Positions 29,182 through 37,971 of a stretch of 64,000 bases of DNA are shown piece after piece. This stretch comes from Prevotella sp. BV3P1 (GTDB lineage: Bacteria > Bacteroidota > Bacteroidia > Bacteroidales > Bacteroidaceae). Below the pieces are notes generated by a model, which saw only the letters and a program-made list of their open reading frames with translations, did not search any database and was not told the origin of the DNA. The stretch is taken from positions 1 to 64,000 of the forward strand of contig NZ_AWXC01000011.1 of the NCBI RefSeq assembly GCF_000479005.1. Direction: 5' to 3'. The position numbers and the translations under genes are program-made. Positions within the stretch are counted from its first letter, which is position 1, and every line of letters starts with the position of its first letter.

Positions 29182-29376
29182 TCAATACGCTTTGTTCTGC
29201 TTTCTTGCCTCTTTGTCTTGATCTACCACACAATGAATGCCACGCTTTTTCATAGCGTCACTGTCATGTATGTGCATGGAATCGAACTTTCCATTCTTTT
29301 GAAAAATCAATTTCACTGCCATCAATGCAATACATATTGCAATTATTAACATGCTAAGAAGTAAGGTTTTCAGCAT
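29182..29376 (-). CDS. Small single-pass membrane protein (64 aa)
   Basis: 64 aa. Residues 2-22 form one transmembrane helix (LLLSMLIIAICIALMAVKLIF), followed by a polar tail containing HIHDSDAMKKRGIHCVVDQD. I recall similar short proteins (helix plus a MRKRGIHC-like motif) as conserved in Bacteroidetes, with no known function. The His/Cys spacing could suggest a metal or redox role, but that is a guess. A good minus-strand promoter lies 43-73 bp upstream, so the gene is real and may lead an operon with the OmpH lipoprotein. Confidence 0.7.
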   Translation of the reverse strand: MLKTLLLSMLIIAICIALMAVKLIFQKNGKFDSMHIHDSDAMKKRGIHCVVDQDKEARKQNKAY

Positions 29377-29418
29377 TTCTTATTATATTTGCAGTGTCAC
29401 TTTGTCATTTCAATTTGG

Positions 29419-29449
29419 CAAAGGTAGTGCAAATAGAGCAATATACAAA
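29419..29449 (-). promoter_or_regulatory. Promoter for the 64-aa membrane-protein gene
   Basis: On the minus strand TTTG at the -33 position (plus 29446-29449) and TACCTTTG (plus 29419-29426) are 19 bp apart. The predicted start near 29412 gives a 5' leader of about 36 nt. Confidence 0.65.
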
Positions 29450-29469
29450 ATAAAATAAGAAAAAATAGT

Positions 29470-30930
29470 ATGGAAAAGAAAGACTTACAACCAGCTTGCG
29501 TCTTCAAGCAGTTCGCCAAAATTAACGAGATACCACGCCCTTCCAAGCGTGAGGAAAAGATGATAGAATACCTCAGAGAATTTGGCAAGAGCCACCATTT
29601 GGAAACGTCAGTAGATGAAACAGGCAACGTGATTATCCGCAAACCAGCCACCAAAGGCTACGAGGATCGTGCTACGGTGATACTCCAGAGCCACATGGAC
29701 ATGGTGTGTGACAAGCTTGTGGACGTTGAGTTCGATTTCGATAAGGATGCCATCCAGACCTACATTGATGGTGAATGGCTCACCGCCAAGGGCACAACGC
29801 TCGGAGCAGATGATGGTATCGGCGTGGCTATGGAATTGGCTGTGCTCGAAAGTAACGACATCGAACACGGCCCGATAGAATGTGTTTTCACCGTTGATGA
29901 AGAAACACAACTAACGGGAGCGTTGGGGATGAAAGCGGGATTCATGACGGGCGAATACCTCATCAACTTAGATTCTGAAGACGAAGGCAAGATATTTGTA
30001 AGCTGTGCGGGTGGACGCAGCACCATCGCCACATTCGATTACACGGCGGAAGAGGCGCCGAAAAACCACTTCTTCATGCAAATCTCACTGAAAGGTTTGG
30101 TGGGAGGCCACTCTGGGGATGACATCAACAAGAAGCGCGCCAATGCCATCAAGGTTTTAACGAGATTTCTTTTCAACGAACAAGAGAAGTTTGATTTGCG
30201 CTTGGCAAGTTTTAATAGTGGCAAATTGCACAACGCCATCCCGCGTGACGGAAAGGTGGTGTTCGCCGTTCCCAATGATGCGAAAGAGCAAGTGCGCGCC
30301 GATTGGAACGTCTTCCATCATGAAGTGATGCAAGAATTCCATGTTACAGATACCGACATGGTGTTCAACATGGAAAGTACCGAGCCTCAACAGGTGCTGC
30401 CAAAGGACGTAAGCAGCAAACTGATACTGGCTCTGCAAGCCGTTGACAATGGTATATTTGCGATGTGCCAAGATGAGTTGTTGGCCAATATGGTTGAAAC
30501 ATCAAGCAACGTGGCAGCGGTGAAGACCATGGATGGCAAGATTGAAATTTTGTCGTCGCAACGCAGCAACGTGATGAGCAATTTGGAAAATATGTGTAAC
30601 ACCGTGAAGGCCGCTTATCAATTGGCAGGCGCAAAGGTGGAACAAACTGATGGCTATCCAGCTTGGAACATGAACCCAGACAGCAAATTAGTCAAGCTGA
30701 CGGTCGAGACTTACAAGAAATTGTTCAACAAAGAGCCAGAAGTATTGGGTATTCATGCAGGACTTGAGTGCGGATTGTTCTCTGAACGTTATCCCCATAT
30801 CGACATGGTTAGCTTCGGACCCACGCTTCGTTTCGTTCATACACCCGATGAACGTTTGCACATCCCTACTGTACAAATGGTTTGGGATCACCTTCTTGAG
30901 ATATTGAAGAACATCCCTGTGCGCAAATAA
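29470..30930 (+). CDS. pepD: Aminoacyl-histidine dipeptidase PepD (M20 family)
   Basis: 486 aa, full length. M20 metal ligands are visible: LQSHMDMVCDK near residue 78, TLGADDGIGVAMELAVLE near 113 with the bridging Asp, and VDEETQLTGALGM near 145 with the catalytic and ligand Glu pair. The C-terminal block GIHAGLECGLFSERYP holds a further ligand. It is a cytoplasmic zinc dipeptidase for Xaa-His and other dipeptides, useful to an amino-acid-fermenting organism. It diverges from the 64-aa protein gene and ends at a good terminator. Confidence 0.95.
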   Translation: MEKKDLQPACVFKQFAKINEIPRPSKREEKMIEYLREFGKSHHLETSVDETGNVIIRKPATKGYEDRATVILQSHMDMVCDKLVDVEFDFDKDAIQTYIDGEWLTAKGTTLGADDGIGVAMELAVLESNDIEHGPIECVFTVDEETQLTGALGMKAGFMTGEYLINLDSEDEGKIFVSCAGGRSTIATFDYTAEEAPKNHFFMQISLKGLVGGHSGDDINKKRANAIKVLTRFLFNEQEKFDLRLASFNSGKLHNAIPRDGKVVFAVPNDAKEQVRADWNVFHHEVMQEFHVTDTDMVFNMESTEPQQVLPKDVSSKLILALQAVDNGIFAMCQDELLANMVETSSNVAAVKTMDGKIEILSSQRSNVMSNLENMCNTVKAAYQLAGAKVEQTDGYPAWNMNPDSKLVKLTVETYKKLFNKEPEVLGIHAGLECGLFSERYPHIDMVSFGPTLRFVHTPDERLHIPTVQMVWDHLLEILKNIPVRK

Positions 30931-30945
30931 TGCGAGTAAATAGCG

Positions 30946-30988
30946 AAAATGGATTCATGGTTTCTACCGACACCGTGAATCCATTTTT
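30946..30988 (+). terminator. Intrinsic terminator after pepD
   Basis: A 16-bp stem (30946-30961 with 30972-30987) has a 10-nt loop and a T run within the 3' arm. Confidence 0.85.
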
Positions 30989-31057
30989 CATGCTCTTTTC
31001 ACAAGTCTTTACCAAGAAGTTAAAGACATTAAACTGAGCTTACAACCCTCTCTACCC

Positions 31058-33772
31058 TCATTCTTCGAAGAATTGAAGTATTGGCCTCATGAAGGGAGTG
31101 ATGTCGCGCGGGTGAGAACGATTGTAATAGTCAATCCTTGTGGTCGACCAAGCCACATAAAGACGTTTCTTGGCCCGCGTCATGGCTACATAAAATTTAC
31201 GCTTGTCTTCGGCCAACAGCCGTTCGTTGTTTTGATTGTAGAAGTTGGGATAGCGTCCGTCAACGGCATCAAAGATGATGACATTGTCAAACTCCAGTCC
31301 TTTCGCTTTGTGAACGGTTGTCACGAAGATACGCTCTTGCAGCGTTTGACTGTTGCACAAGTCGGCCTCTTTCAGCGTGTTTATTTCCGTGACGTAGGCC
31401 CACAGCTGCTCCACCAACGATGGTGCCGCTGCCTGGTCAATGATATCATCCGTGAGAAACTGCGTGACATAATGCAACTTATCTTGCGGTTCCAGCAGTT
31501 TCTCGCTACAAAGAAACGCATAGAAGCGTTGCATTTCCCGCACCAATACAGGTTCATCGCCAGGTTTTTCTCGCTGATACAACTGCTGTTTAGCCGCATT
31601 GTATATGTCTGAATAGTTTTTTCGCAACACCTCTGCCCGCTTCTTGAACCGCGGATGGCGTATCCATTCCAACTGAGAAGGCACCATGAGCTTGGCTTTT
31701 CCATAGCAATGGCGCACCACATTGCATGTTGCGTCAACGTCGGCATCGGCCAAATGGGCGTTTTCTCCTTCCAAATGCAACACTGAGAGCAAGTGCTTGA
31801 GTTTGTACTCACGCAGGTTTGGCTCCAACAACCGAACGAGTTTGAGCGAATCCAGATAGCGTGGACACTGCTTTTTCAACGATATGGTGGGCAAATAGCG
31901 TTGCAGATTGAAATCCAGAATGTGATAATCGTAGTCGGCATTGTGTCCCAAAAGCATGCTGTCGCCCACGTATTCCATGAACATCTGTAACCCTTCTGTG
32001 TGACTATGCAGCACATGTCGCTGCATTTCAGCAATCAATGGATTTTCTATCTCTCCCAGTTGTTGCGGGATGTCACGGTCGGTTTCCATAAAAACGACAA
32101 ACGACGAGCCGGGAACCACTTTCCCCTGCCGCATCCTGACAGCTGCAATCTGCACGATGTCGTCCTCAAAAACATTCAGTCCGGTGGTCTCCGTGTCGAA
32201 CACCACAATATCCTGCTGTTCGTAACACTTTACAAATTCCTGCACATAACTGCTCTCTGGGTACGTCAGAAGGTCGGTTGGCAGCATCGCCCTGTCCAAC
32301 AATCCCCGCACAAAGCCACGCGCCGCCGCATTGCTCTCAAAGACATGCAGCCCCATGAACAATCGTGACCACCCGATGAAGTTGTGTTCGTTGGCCAAAA
32401 CATTCAGGTGTGCCAGCAGCAACTTCACGCCCTGTGAGGCAAACAAATCATCTCCCGACACCTTAAAATGCGATAATGACAAGTCATTCAACGCCCTACT
32501 CATCATTTCTGCATCGGCATTGGCGCTCACGATGACCGCCGTTGTTTCCCCCGCATCAGCGGCTTGCAACCGATTCACCACATCCGCGACGTCACGATAT
32601 TCCGAGTCAATGGTCACACTATCCATCACCTGCAACTCATCTCCCTTGCGTTGGGGAAGATAGTTGGTCGTTGGCAGCACGCTCTTGTCTATTCCCAGCT
32701 GCTGTTCGGCATACACATTGAACACGTCAAGCAGATATTGAGGGGAACGATGGTTGACAAACAACCGGTGAAGATGCCCCTCACAACGTTCCCTCAGGGC
32801 GTCCAGCGTGCTCATCTTTGCACCCATGAACGAAAAAATGGCCTGCTGCTCGTCACCCAAATACATCACGGTGTGGAAGTCGCTACTTGTAAATCCGTCG
32901 ACAAGTGCCAGCTGCAACGGGTTGAGGTCTTGCACCTCGTCAACCTGTATCCAGTCATAACGCTTCAGCTCATGCTTGTCGTCGGCCCGCAGCGCATCGT
33001 AGGTAAGCATCAACAAGTCCTCAAAATCCAGCAGTTTATTCTCTTTTTTGTATGCCATGTAATGCCGCGCCTGCTCCATCTTTTTCAGCAAGGCACCAAT
33101 GTCACGCTGACTTCCCAAGTCGTATGCCTCGGTTTGGATGAGATCCTCATACACATCCGAACGCCTGAACACATCCAACATCGTGGCAGGTGTCATCTCC
33201 ATTCGCTGCACTTGGCACAGGGTGCGCAACGCCGTCACGTCCCTTGCCGTCACACATTCAGGGTGTAGGCGCAGTTTTTTGGGATGTTCATGCACCAGTT
33301 GATGGATGAATCCCGCAAAATGAAACACCTCTATATATTCACTTTTCGCTCGATAATTCGCCTGCACCGCGTATTCGTCCTCATCCCGATAGCGAGCCAG
33401 GATGCTGAAAGCATCGTCATCGTCAATGACCGAACTCTCGGCAGGCACCAAACTGTTGTCGAACAAGAATTTGGAACAAAACCGATGCACGTTTCCTACA
33501 TACACCTCGTCCACACCTTCATCCGCAATATGGGCCTCAATACGTTCTTTCATGCCACGGGCAGCGCGGTTGGTAAACGTTAAACACAGCATCTTATCGA
33601 ACGGCATCCCTTGTTCGTGCGCCCTACGAATGCGCTCGGTAAGAATTTGTGTCTTGCCACATCCCGGCGGAGCCAGCACCAAGTGGTACCCTCCCTCGGC
33701 CTGTATCACCGCCTGTTGAAACCGGTCGGGCGTAAAAGTTGTCTGAATCTTATTCGTGTTCATGGCCTGCAT
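31058..33772 (-). CDS. UvrD/Rep-type helicase with an embedded DEDDh 3'-5' exonuclease domain
   Basis: 904 aa (ATG 33763 is an alternative start). SF1A motifs run in order: Walker A LAPPGCGKTQ near residue 35, LTFTNRAARGMKERI, DEVQDLNPLQ near 275, GDEQQAIFSFMGA near 305 and VNHRSP near 345. A DnaQ-like exonuclease then interrupts the helicase: VVFDTETTGLNVFEDDIVQI near 525, GHNADYDYHILDF near 610, and the H-D end motif HLADADVDAT near 670. The helicase resumes with TVHKAKGLEFDNVIIFDA near 825 and YVAMTRAKKRLYV near 875. All catalytic motifs look intact in both parts. A repair or recombination role in the cytoplasm is likely; the pathway is unknown. It has no operon partners. Confidence 0.88.
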   Translation of the reverse strand: MQAMNTNKIQTTFTPDRFQQAVIQAEGGYHLVLAPPGCGKTQILTERIRRAHEQGMPFDKMLCLTFTNRAARGMKERIEAHIADEGVDEVYVGNVHRFCSKFLFDNSLVPAESSVIDDDDAFSILARYRDEDEYAVQANYRAKSEYIEVFHFAGFIHQLVHEHPKKLRLHPECVTARDVTALRTLCQVQRMEMTPATMLDVFRRSDVYEDLIQTEAYDLGSQRDIGALLKKMEQARHYMAYKKENKLLDFEDLLMLTYDALRADDKHELKRYDWIQVDEVQDLNPLQLALVDGFTSSDFHTVMYLGDEQQAIFSFMGAKMSTLDALRERCEGHLHRLFVNHRSPQYLLDVFNVYAEQQLGIDKSVLPTTNYLPQRKGDELQVMDSVTIDSEYRDVADVVNRLQAADAGETTAVIVSANADAEMMSRALNDLSLSHFKVSGDDLFASQGVKLLLAHLNVLANEHNFIGWSRLFMGLHVFESNAAARGFVRGLLDRAMLPTDLLTYPESSYVQEFVKCYEQQDIVVFDTETTGLNVFEDDIVQIAAVRMRQGKVVPGSSFVVFMETDRDIPQQLGEIENPLIAEMQRHVLHSHTEGLQMFMEYVGDSMLLGHNADYDYHILDFNLQRYLPTISLKKQCPRYLDSLKLVRLLEPNLREYKLKHLLSVLHLEGENAHLADADVDATCNVVRHCYGKAKLMVPSQLEWIRHPRFKKRAEVLRKNYSDIYNAAKQQLYQREKPGDEPVLVREMQRFYAFLCSEKLLEPQDKLHYVTQFLTDDIIDQAAAPSLVEQLWAYVTEINTLKEADLCNSQTLQERIFVTTVHKAKGLEFDNVIIFDAVDGRYPNFYNQNNERLLAEDKRKFYVAMTRAKKRLYVAWSTTRIDYYNRSHPRDITPFMRPILQFFEE

Positions 33773-33903
33773 CGTTATCGTTTAATCCTACAAATATATC
33801 ATTTTTATTTGAGCTACCTTACATTCTCCAAAAAAATACTATATTTGCATTTGATTTGTAGACGATGAATGACCATCTACTCGCAACGCAAACCCAATTA
33901 AAC

Positions 33904-34803
33904 ATGATGAACAATAAGAACAAAATACAGGCACACAGTGCCGTGATACTGGCCAACGTAATCTTTGGTTTAGGTGTACCCGTTACCAAACTCTTGCTCG
34001 ACGAATGGGTGTCGCCCATGGGATACATGTTCACCCGATGCCTGGGTGCTGCGGTGATATTCTGGTTGATTAGTCTGTTCATGCCCAAAGAGCCTGTTGA
34101 ACGCAAAGACTTACTCATCATTATGTTGGGCGGTTTGCTTGGATTCGTGGTTTCGCAAACGCTCACCGCCTGGGCTTTGGTATACACCACGCCCGTTTAC
34201 TTTTCACTGATTGCCACACTGACACCCGTTGCCACCATGCTGATGGCAGCCGTTTTTCTGAAAGAAACGCTCAATGGAAAGAAGACGATGGGCGTACTCA
34301 TCGGTATTGCCGGCGCGCTCTTGATGGTCTTCATGGGCTGGCAGGGCGGCTCGGGAACCAACGACGTGCTGGGCATCCTTCTCACTATTCTGAGTCTGCT
34401 CACCTGGGTAATCTATTTATTGATTACCCGAAACGTTTCTCAGAAGTACTCGGCAGTGACACAGATGAAATGGATTTTCCTCATTTCCACCCTCGCCGTG
34501 CTGCCATTTGCCGCACCCGAATGGGGTCAGCAGAAACTTTTCTCTGCCGCATGGGCCTGGACAGGCGTAGCCGAAATGGCCTTCATCGTACTGTTCGCCA
34601 CCGTGATGGGCTACTTCGCCATACCGTTCGCCATGCGCTACCTACCCGCTACCACTGTGAGCATTTACACCAATCTGCAACCCGTGGTCGCTTCGTTGGT
34701 AGCCATCTACATCGGACAGGACGTGCTGACCTGGGACAAACCGGTGGCCGGCATTCTCGTTTTGCTGAGCGCCTACATCATAACCAGAAAAAACGTGGAA
34801 TGA
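33904..34803 (+). CDS. EamA/DMT-family transporter
   Basis: 299 aa from ATG 33904. An earlier in-frame ATG at 33865 is only ~18 bp after a -7-like TATATTTG (33840-33847), so the later start fits better. The protein has 10 hydrophobic helices in two EamA halves (AVILANVIFGLGVPVTKLLL at the start; VAEMAFIVLFATVMGYFAIP and YTNLQPVVASLVAIYIGQD in the second). It exports or exchanges small metabolites; the substrate is unknown. The next gene begins 39 bp downstream and may be co-transcribed. Confidence 0.88.
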   Translation: MMNNKNKIQAHSAVILANVIFGLGVPVTKLLLDEWVSPMGYMFTRCLGAAVIFWLISLFMPKEPVERKDLLIIMLGGLLGFVVSQTLTAWALVYTTPVYFSLIATLTPVATMLMAAVFLKETLNGKKTMGVLIGIAGALLMVFMGWQGGSGTNDVLGILLTILSLLTWVIYLLITRNVSQKYSAVTQMKWIFLISTLAVLPFAAPEWGQQKLFSAAWAWTGVAEMAFIVLFATVMGYFAIPFAMRYLPATTVSIYTNLQPVVASLVAIYIGQDVLTWDKPVAGILVLLSAYIITRKNVE

Positions 34804-34842
34804 CAAACCACGAAACACGCAAAAATTGTTCACATCACCTCC

Positions 34843-35202
34843 ATGCTCATCGTTCACAACCGGCTGATACCCTTCAAAAATTATGACGCCATCAACATTC
34901 TGGGAATGTTGTTTTGCCGCAAGGGAACGACCATCACGGCCGACCTTATCCAGCATGAGCGCATCCATACCCGACAGATGATTGAGCTGGGATTTGTATT
35001 CTTCTATCTCTTCTACGTCATCGAGTGGCTCGTTCGCCTACCGATGAGCGGGCGCGCCTACCTGAACATTTCGTTCGAGCGCGAGGCGTACAAGCACATG
35101 GACGACCCCAACTATTTGCTCAACCGACGGCCATACGCTTGGACTCGCTATCTGAAAAAGCCGAGTAAACCTCGCACGAAATCTCCCAGCAAATCGAATT
35201 AA
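34843..35202 (+). CDS. Small membrane-associated protein with an HExxH motif
   Basis: 119 aa. It contains LIQHERIHTRQMIELGFVFF, where HERIH fits the HExxH zinc-protease pattern, directly followed by one hydrophobic segment (LGFVFFYLFYVIEWLVRL). A second conserved-looking block is NISFEREAYKHMDD, whose Glu could be the third ligand, as in gluzincins, and then RRPYAWTRYLKKP and a basic tail. I have seen similar short proteins in Bacteroidales annotated as hypothetical. It could be a minimal membrane metallopeptidase or simply a small membrane protein. Translation ends at the base of a hairpin. Confidence 0.65.
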   Translation: MLIVHNRLIPFKNYDAINILGMLFCRKGTTITADLIQHERIHTRQMIELGFVFFYLFYVIEWLVRLPMSGRAYLNISFEREAYKHMDDPNYLLNRRPYAWTRYLKKPSKPRTKSPSKSN

Positions 35203-35221
35203 AAACGGGGCTCACAGCCCC
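35201..35221 (-). terminator. Terminator for the ATP-grasp gene
   Basis: On the minus strand a GGGGCT/AGCCCC stem with a 3-nt loop is followed by a T5 run. It overlaps the stop codon of the convergent small gene, and array D lies inside the predicted 3' UTR. Confidence 0.65.
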
Positions 35222-35252
35222 CATGAATGGCATCCCACAAAGGCCGCCAACC

Positions 35253-35340
35253 AAAGGCGTTGACTTTGGGCACCAATGTCTATGAGTTTAGACCCCAAAG
35301 TCATAGACATTAACCTTCAAAGTCAATGCTTTTAGTTTCA
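35253..35340. repeat. 22-bp degenerate array D (4 units)
   Basis: Units start at 35253, 35275, 35297 and 35319, with the dyad centre at the same offset in each. Cores: GTTGAC, CTATGAG, GTCATAGAC and GTCAATGC. Most similar to array B. A perfect TTTACTTC/GAAGTAAA hairpin (35373-35392) follows, and a related imperfect one follows array B at 13781-13800. Confidence 0.85.
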
Positions 35341-35415
35341 CAAGGGAAAAAAGAAGAGAAACGAGGACATGCTTTACTTCAAAAGAAGTAAATAATAAGC
35401 TGTGTATCAAACCAT

Positions 35416-36525
35416 TTATAAGACATACGGTATCAGCAAGTCATCACCTGCCAACGACACTTTCAAGCGATACTTATCGGTATACTCCAGATGCATGAGT
35501 TGTTTGGGAGCGGTAGACTGCGGTTCCGTCAACGCCAAGGCCACATGCCCCATGGTACGGCGGAGATTGAGTTCGACACAAGGATGGATGCACAACTCCT
35601 CGCGATTCTCCATCCTCACCACCATCATGTCGATGCCAAACGGCCCCACATATTTGCCTTTGAAGAGCGAACCCACCAGCGAGATAACATGCTCTTGAAT
35701 GAAATCGAGCAATTCGAGGGGCACATACCGCGCCATCATGTCGCGCTTCACCGCCTCCGAAGCGATGACGTTACCCGTATAAGCACCATGAACTGTCGAG
35801 AACAGTGACAGACCAAGGTACGCCACACGGCCGTTGTCCATAGCCATGAATTCCATTCCAAAATCACAGACCTTATTATATTGCGGTTCTATCATGATGC
35901 CACCCTGCTTTTTGATGAGGTTTCGGCACCACCCTTCAACATGGCCGCTGAAATCATGGTCTACATATCTCAACCCCCTACCGCTACTGCTCCAGGGTGC
36001 CTTCAATACAAATCGTTCGCCATCGGCCATGAGCCGGTCGGCCAACTGAGCGGCATCGCCCGAGAAAAAAGTGCTGGTTCCTACAAAACGCTCGTGTGAC
36101 GCCGCAAGAACAGGTAGCAAATGGGTTGCAGCGAACGTGCGACTGCTCAGTTTGCGCATAACATCCAATTGCTTGGCCGTGGGCACTGTTTGTCTAAACG
36201 TCGCGTTGGACGACACTAAATAGTGACACAAAGCCCTGTTCCACCCCCAAGGTTCAACCTTCACCGTTGAGAAATCGATGGGAACACGGCACAAATCGGC
36301 ATGCGAAATAAACAACACATCATGCACCAAACCGCCAAGACGGCGTGCCGATTCGAGTGCAGCCGACACGTCATCCACCAGCACCATATCACCGTCATCA
36401 GCCCACAGAGCCGGCAGATAGCCTAAGTCGGCACGCAATTCGCGTGCAGCATGCGGGGCCGTGAAAGCATCCATATTGGATGCCAATGCTACATCGTGAT
36501 CTGGATTGAAGATATGTAATTTCAT
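35416..36525 (-). CDS. ATP-grasp-like protein of unknown function
   Basis: 369 aa. No signal peptide. The start (MKLHIFNPDHDVALASN) is distinctive. A central ATP-grasp-like core is visible: FVLKAPWSSSGRGLRYV near residue 175 (nucleotide-binding Lys and glycine-rich loop), IEPQYNKVCDFGMEFM near 215, and VELNLRRTMGHVALAL near 330, where the E-x-N-x-R pattern matches metal-binding residues of ATP-grasp ligases. I recall homologues in Bacteroidales but no known reaction. It is monocistronic with its own promoter, divergent from an AAA ATPase. Confidence 0.7.
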   Translation of the reverse strand: MKLHIFNPDHDVALASNMDAFTAPHAARELRADLGYLPALWADDGDMVLVDDVSAALESARRLGGLVHDVLFISHADLCRVPIDFSTVKVEPWGWNRALCHYLVSSNATFRQTVPTAKQLDVMRKLSSRTFAATHLLPVLAASHERFVGTSTFFSGDAAQLADRLMADGERFVLKAPWSSSGRGLRYVDHDFSGHVEGWCRNLIKKQGGIMIEPQYNKVCDFGMEFMAMDNGRVAYLGLSLFSTVHGAYTGNVIASEAVKRDMMARYVPLELLDFIQEHVISLVGSLFKGKYVGPFGIDMMVVRMENREELCIHPCVELNLRRTMGHVALALTEPQSTAPKQLMHLEYTDKYRLKVSLAGDDLLIPYVL

Positions 36526-36556
36526 TGTCAGAAAGCCTCATTCTTTTAACTGGGTA

Positions 36557-36588
36557 CAAAAATAATAAAAAAAGATGATATTTTGCAA
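36557..36588 (-). promoter_or_regulatory. Promoter for the ATP-grasp gene
   Basis: On the minus strand TTG (plus 36586-36588) and TATTTTTG (plus 36557-36564) are 21 bp apart, 32 bp before the start codon. It faces away from the promoter at 36597. Confidence 0.6.
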
Positions 36589-36596
36589 TATAGAGT

Positions 36597-36626
36597 TTGC
36601 AATTATAGAAATTAATAGTATCTTTG
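36597..36626 (+). promoter_or_regulatory. Promoter for the AAA ATPase gene
   Basis: TTG at 36597-36599 and TATCTTTG at 36619-36626 are 19 bp apart, about 34 bp before ATG 36661. Confidence 0.7.
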
Positions 36627-36660
36627 CAGTGACGATTATGCAATTTAAAAGGATTTAGAA

Positions 36661-37848
36661 ATGGAATCTTTCTTCCGCACCCACAAAAGCCTTGTAGAGC
36701 ACACCAAAGCGCCAGTTCGTCGCACCCTCATGGATGAGATTGACTGGAACGACCGCTTGATTGGCATCAAGGGGACAAGAGGTGTGGGAAAGACCACTTT
36801 CTTATTACAATATGCACAAGAAAATTTTGAGAGTACTGATCGCCGCTGCCTGTACATCAACATGAACAACTTCTATTTCCAAGGCTGCGGAATAGATGAT
36901 TTTGCGAAGCAATTTGTTCAGCAGGGCGGTAAGGTGCTGCTCATTGATCAGGTGTTTAAGCAGCCAAACTGGAGTGAGGAGCTAAGGCGATGCCACGACC
37001 GTTTTCCGGAGTTGAAGGTGATTTTCACCGGCTCGAGCGTGATGAGGCTCAAGGAAGAGAATCCCGAACTGAACGGCATCGTGAAGAGTTACAACCTGCG
37101 AGGGTTCTCGTTTCGCGAGTTTCTCAACCTCAAAACCAACAACCAGTTTACGCCTTACACGCTTGACGAGATACTCACGAATCACGAACACATCATCAAA
37201 CAAATCCTGCCAAAGGCCAGTCCGGCGAAATACTTCATGGACTACATCCACCATGGCTTCTATCCGTTCTTTCTGGAGAATCGCAATTTCTCGGAGAATC
37301 TGCTGAAGACCATGAACATGATGACGGAGGTAGACATTCTGCTCATCAAGCAAATCGAACTGAAATACCTCACAAAAATCAAGAAGCTGTTCTACCTGTT
37401 GGCCACTGAAGGGCAGTGTGCGCCCAACATCAGCAATCTGGCGCACGAGATACAGACAAGTCGCGCTACGGTGATGAATTACATCAAATACTTGGCCGAT
37501 GCCCGATTGATTAATATCATCTATCCTATGGGCCAAGATTTCCCGAAGAAGCCCAGCAAAGTGATGATGCACAACACCAATCTGCAATATGTCATCTATC
37601 CGAATAAGGCAGATACACAAGACTTGATGGAAACTTTCTTCGTGAACTGCATGTGGAAAGACCACGCAGTGAACCAAGCTGGCAAAGACCGTTTCTACCT
37701 GGTTGACGGCAAACAGAAGTTTAGAATTTGCGATGCAAAGAGCGAACATAAAATACATTACAGCAGTGATACCGTCTACGCCCGATACAACACAGAGGTG
37801 GGACAAGACAACCGCATCCCCCTATGGCTGTTTGGTTTTCTATATTGA
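36661..37848 (+). CDS. AAA_14/DUF4143-type ATPase
   Basis: 395 aa. The P-loop is IKGTRGVGKTTFLLQYA near residue 38, Walker B-like GGKVLLIDQVFKQPNW near 95 and sensor VIFTGSSVMRLKEE near 120. The C-terminal DUF4143 region carries a winged-helix-like segment (ISNLAHEIQTSRATVMNYIKYL near 265) and ends with a short nuclease-like DGKQKFRICDAKS stretch (K-x-R-x-C-D-A-K), possibly a degenerate restriction-endonuclease fold. Such proteins are common in Bacteroidetes, and their role is unclear. It is a single gene with its own promoter; no toxin-antitoxin partner is seen next to it. Confidence 0.82.
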   Translation: MESFFRTHKSLVEHTKAPVRRTLMDEIDWNDRLIGIKGTRGVGKTTFLLQYAQENFESTDRRCLYINMNNFYFQGCGIDDFAKQFVQQGGKVLLIDQVFKQPNWSEELRRCHDRFPELKVIFTGSSVMRLKEENPELNGIVKSYNLRGFSFREFLNLKTNNQFTPYTLDEILTNHEHIIKQILPKASPAKYFMDYIHHGFYPFFLENRNFSENLLKTMNMMTEVDILLIKQIELKYLTKIKKLFYLLATEGQCAPNISNLAHEIQTSRATVMNYIKYLADARLINIIYPMGQDFPKKPSKVMMHNTNLQYVIYPNKADTQDLMETFFVNCMWKDHAVNQAGKDRFYLVDGKQKFRICDAKSEHKIHYSSDTVYARYNTEVGQDNRIPLWLFGFLY

Positions 37849-37971
37849 CAGGCGACAGAGGGGCGAATCAAGACAAGCGAACAAATAAATACAGCAACAA
37901 AAGAACAAGAATGATAGTAAAGAATTAAAAGATTCATACGAAACATTTATTCATATTTTATTTATAACAAA

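Noticed and set aside
32564-33268. 234-aa ORF opposite the helicase
   Set aside because: It is an antisense shadow of conserved helicase motifs.
36661-37848. Toxin-antitoxin or defence system around the AAA ATPase
   Set aside because: No partner gene is adjacent; it stands alone between its own promoter and nifJ.
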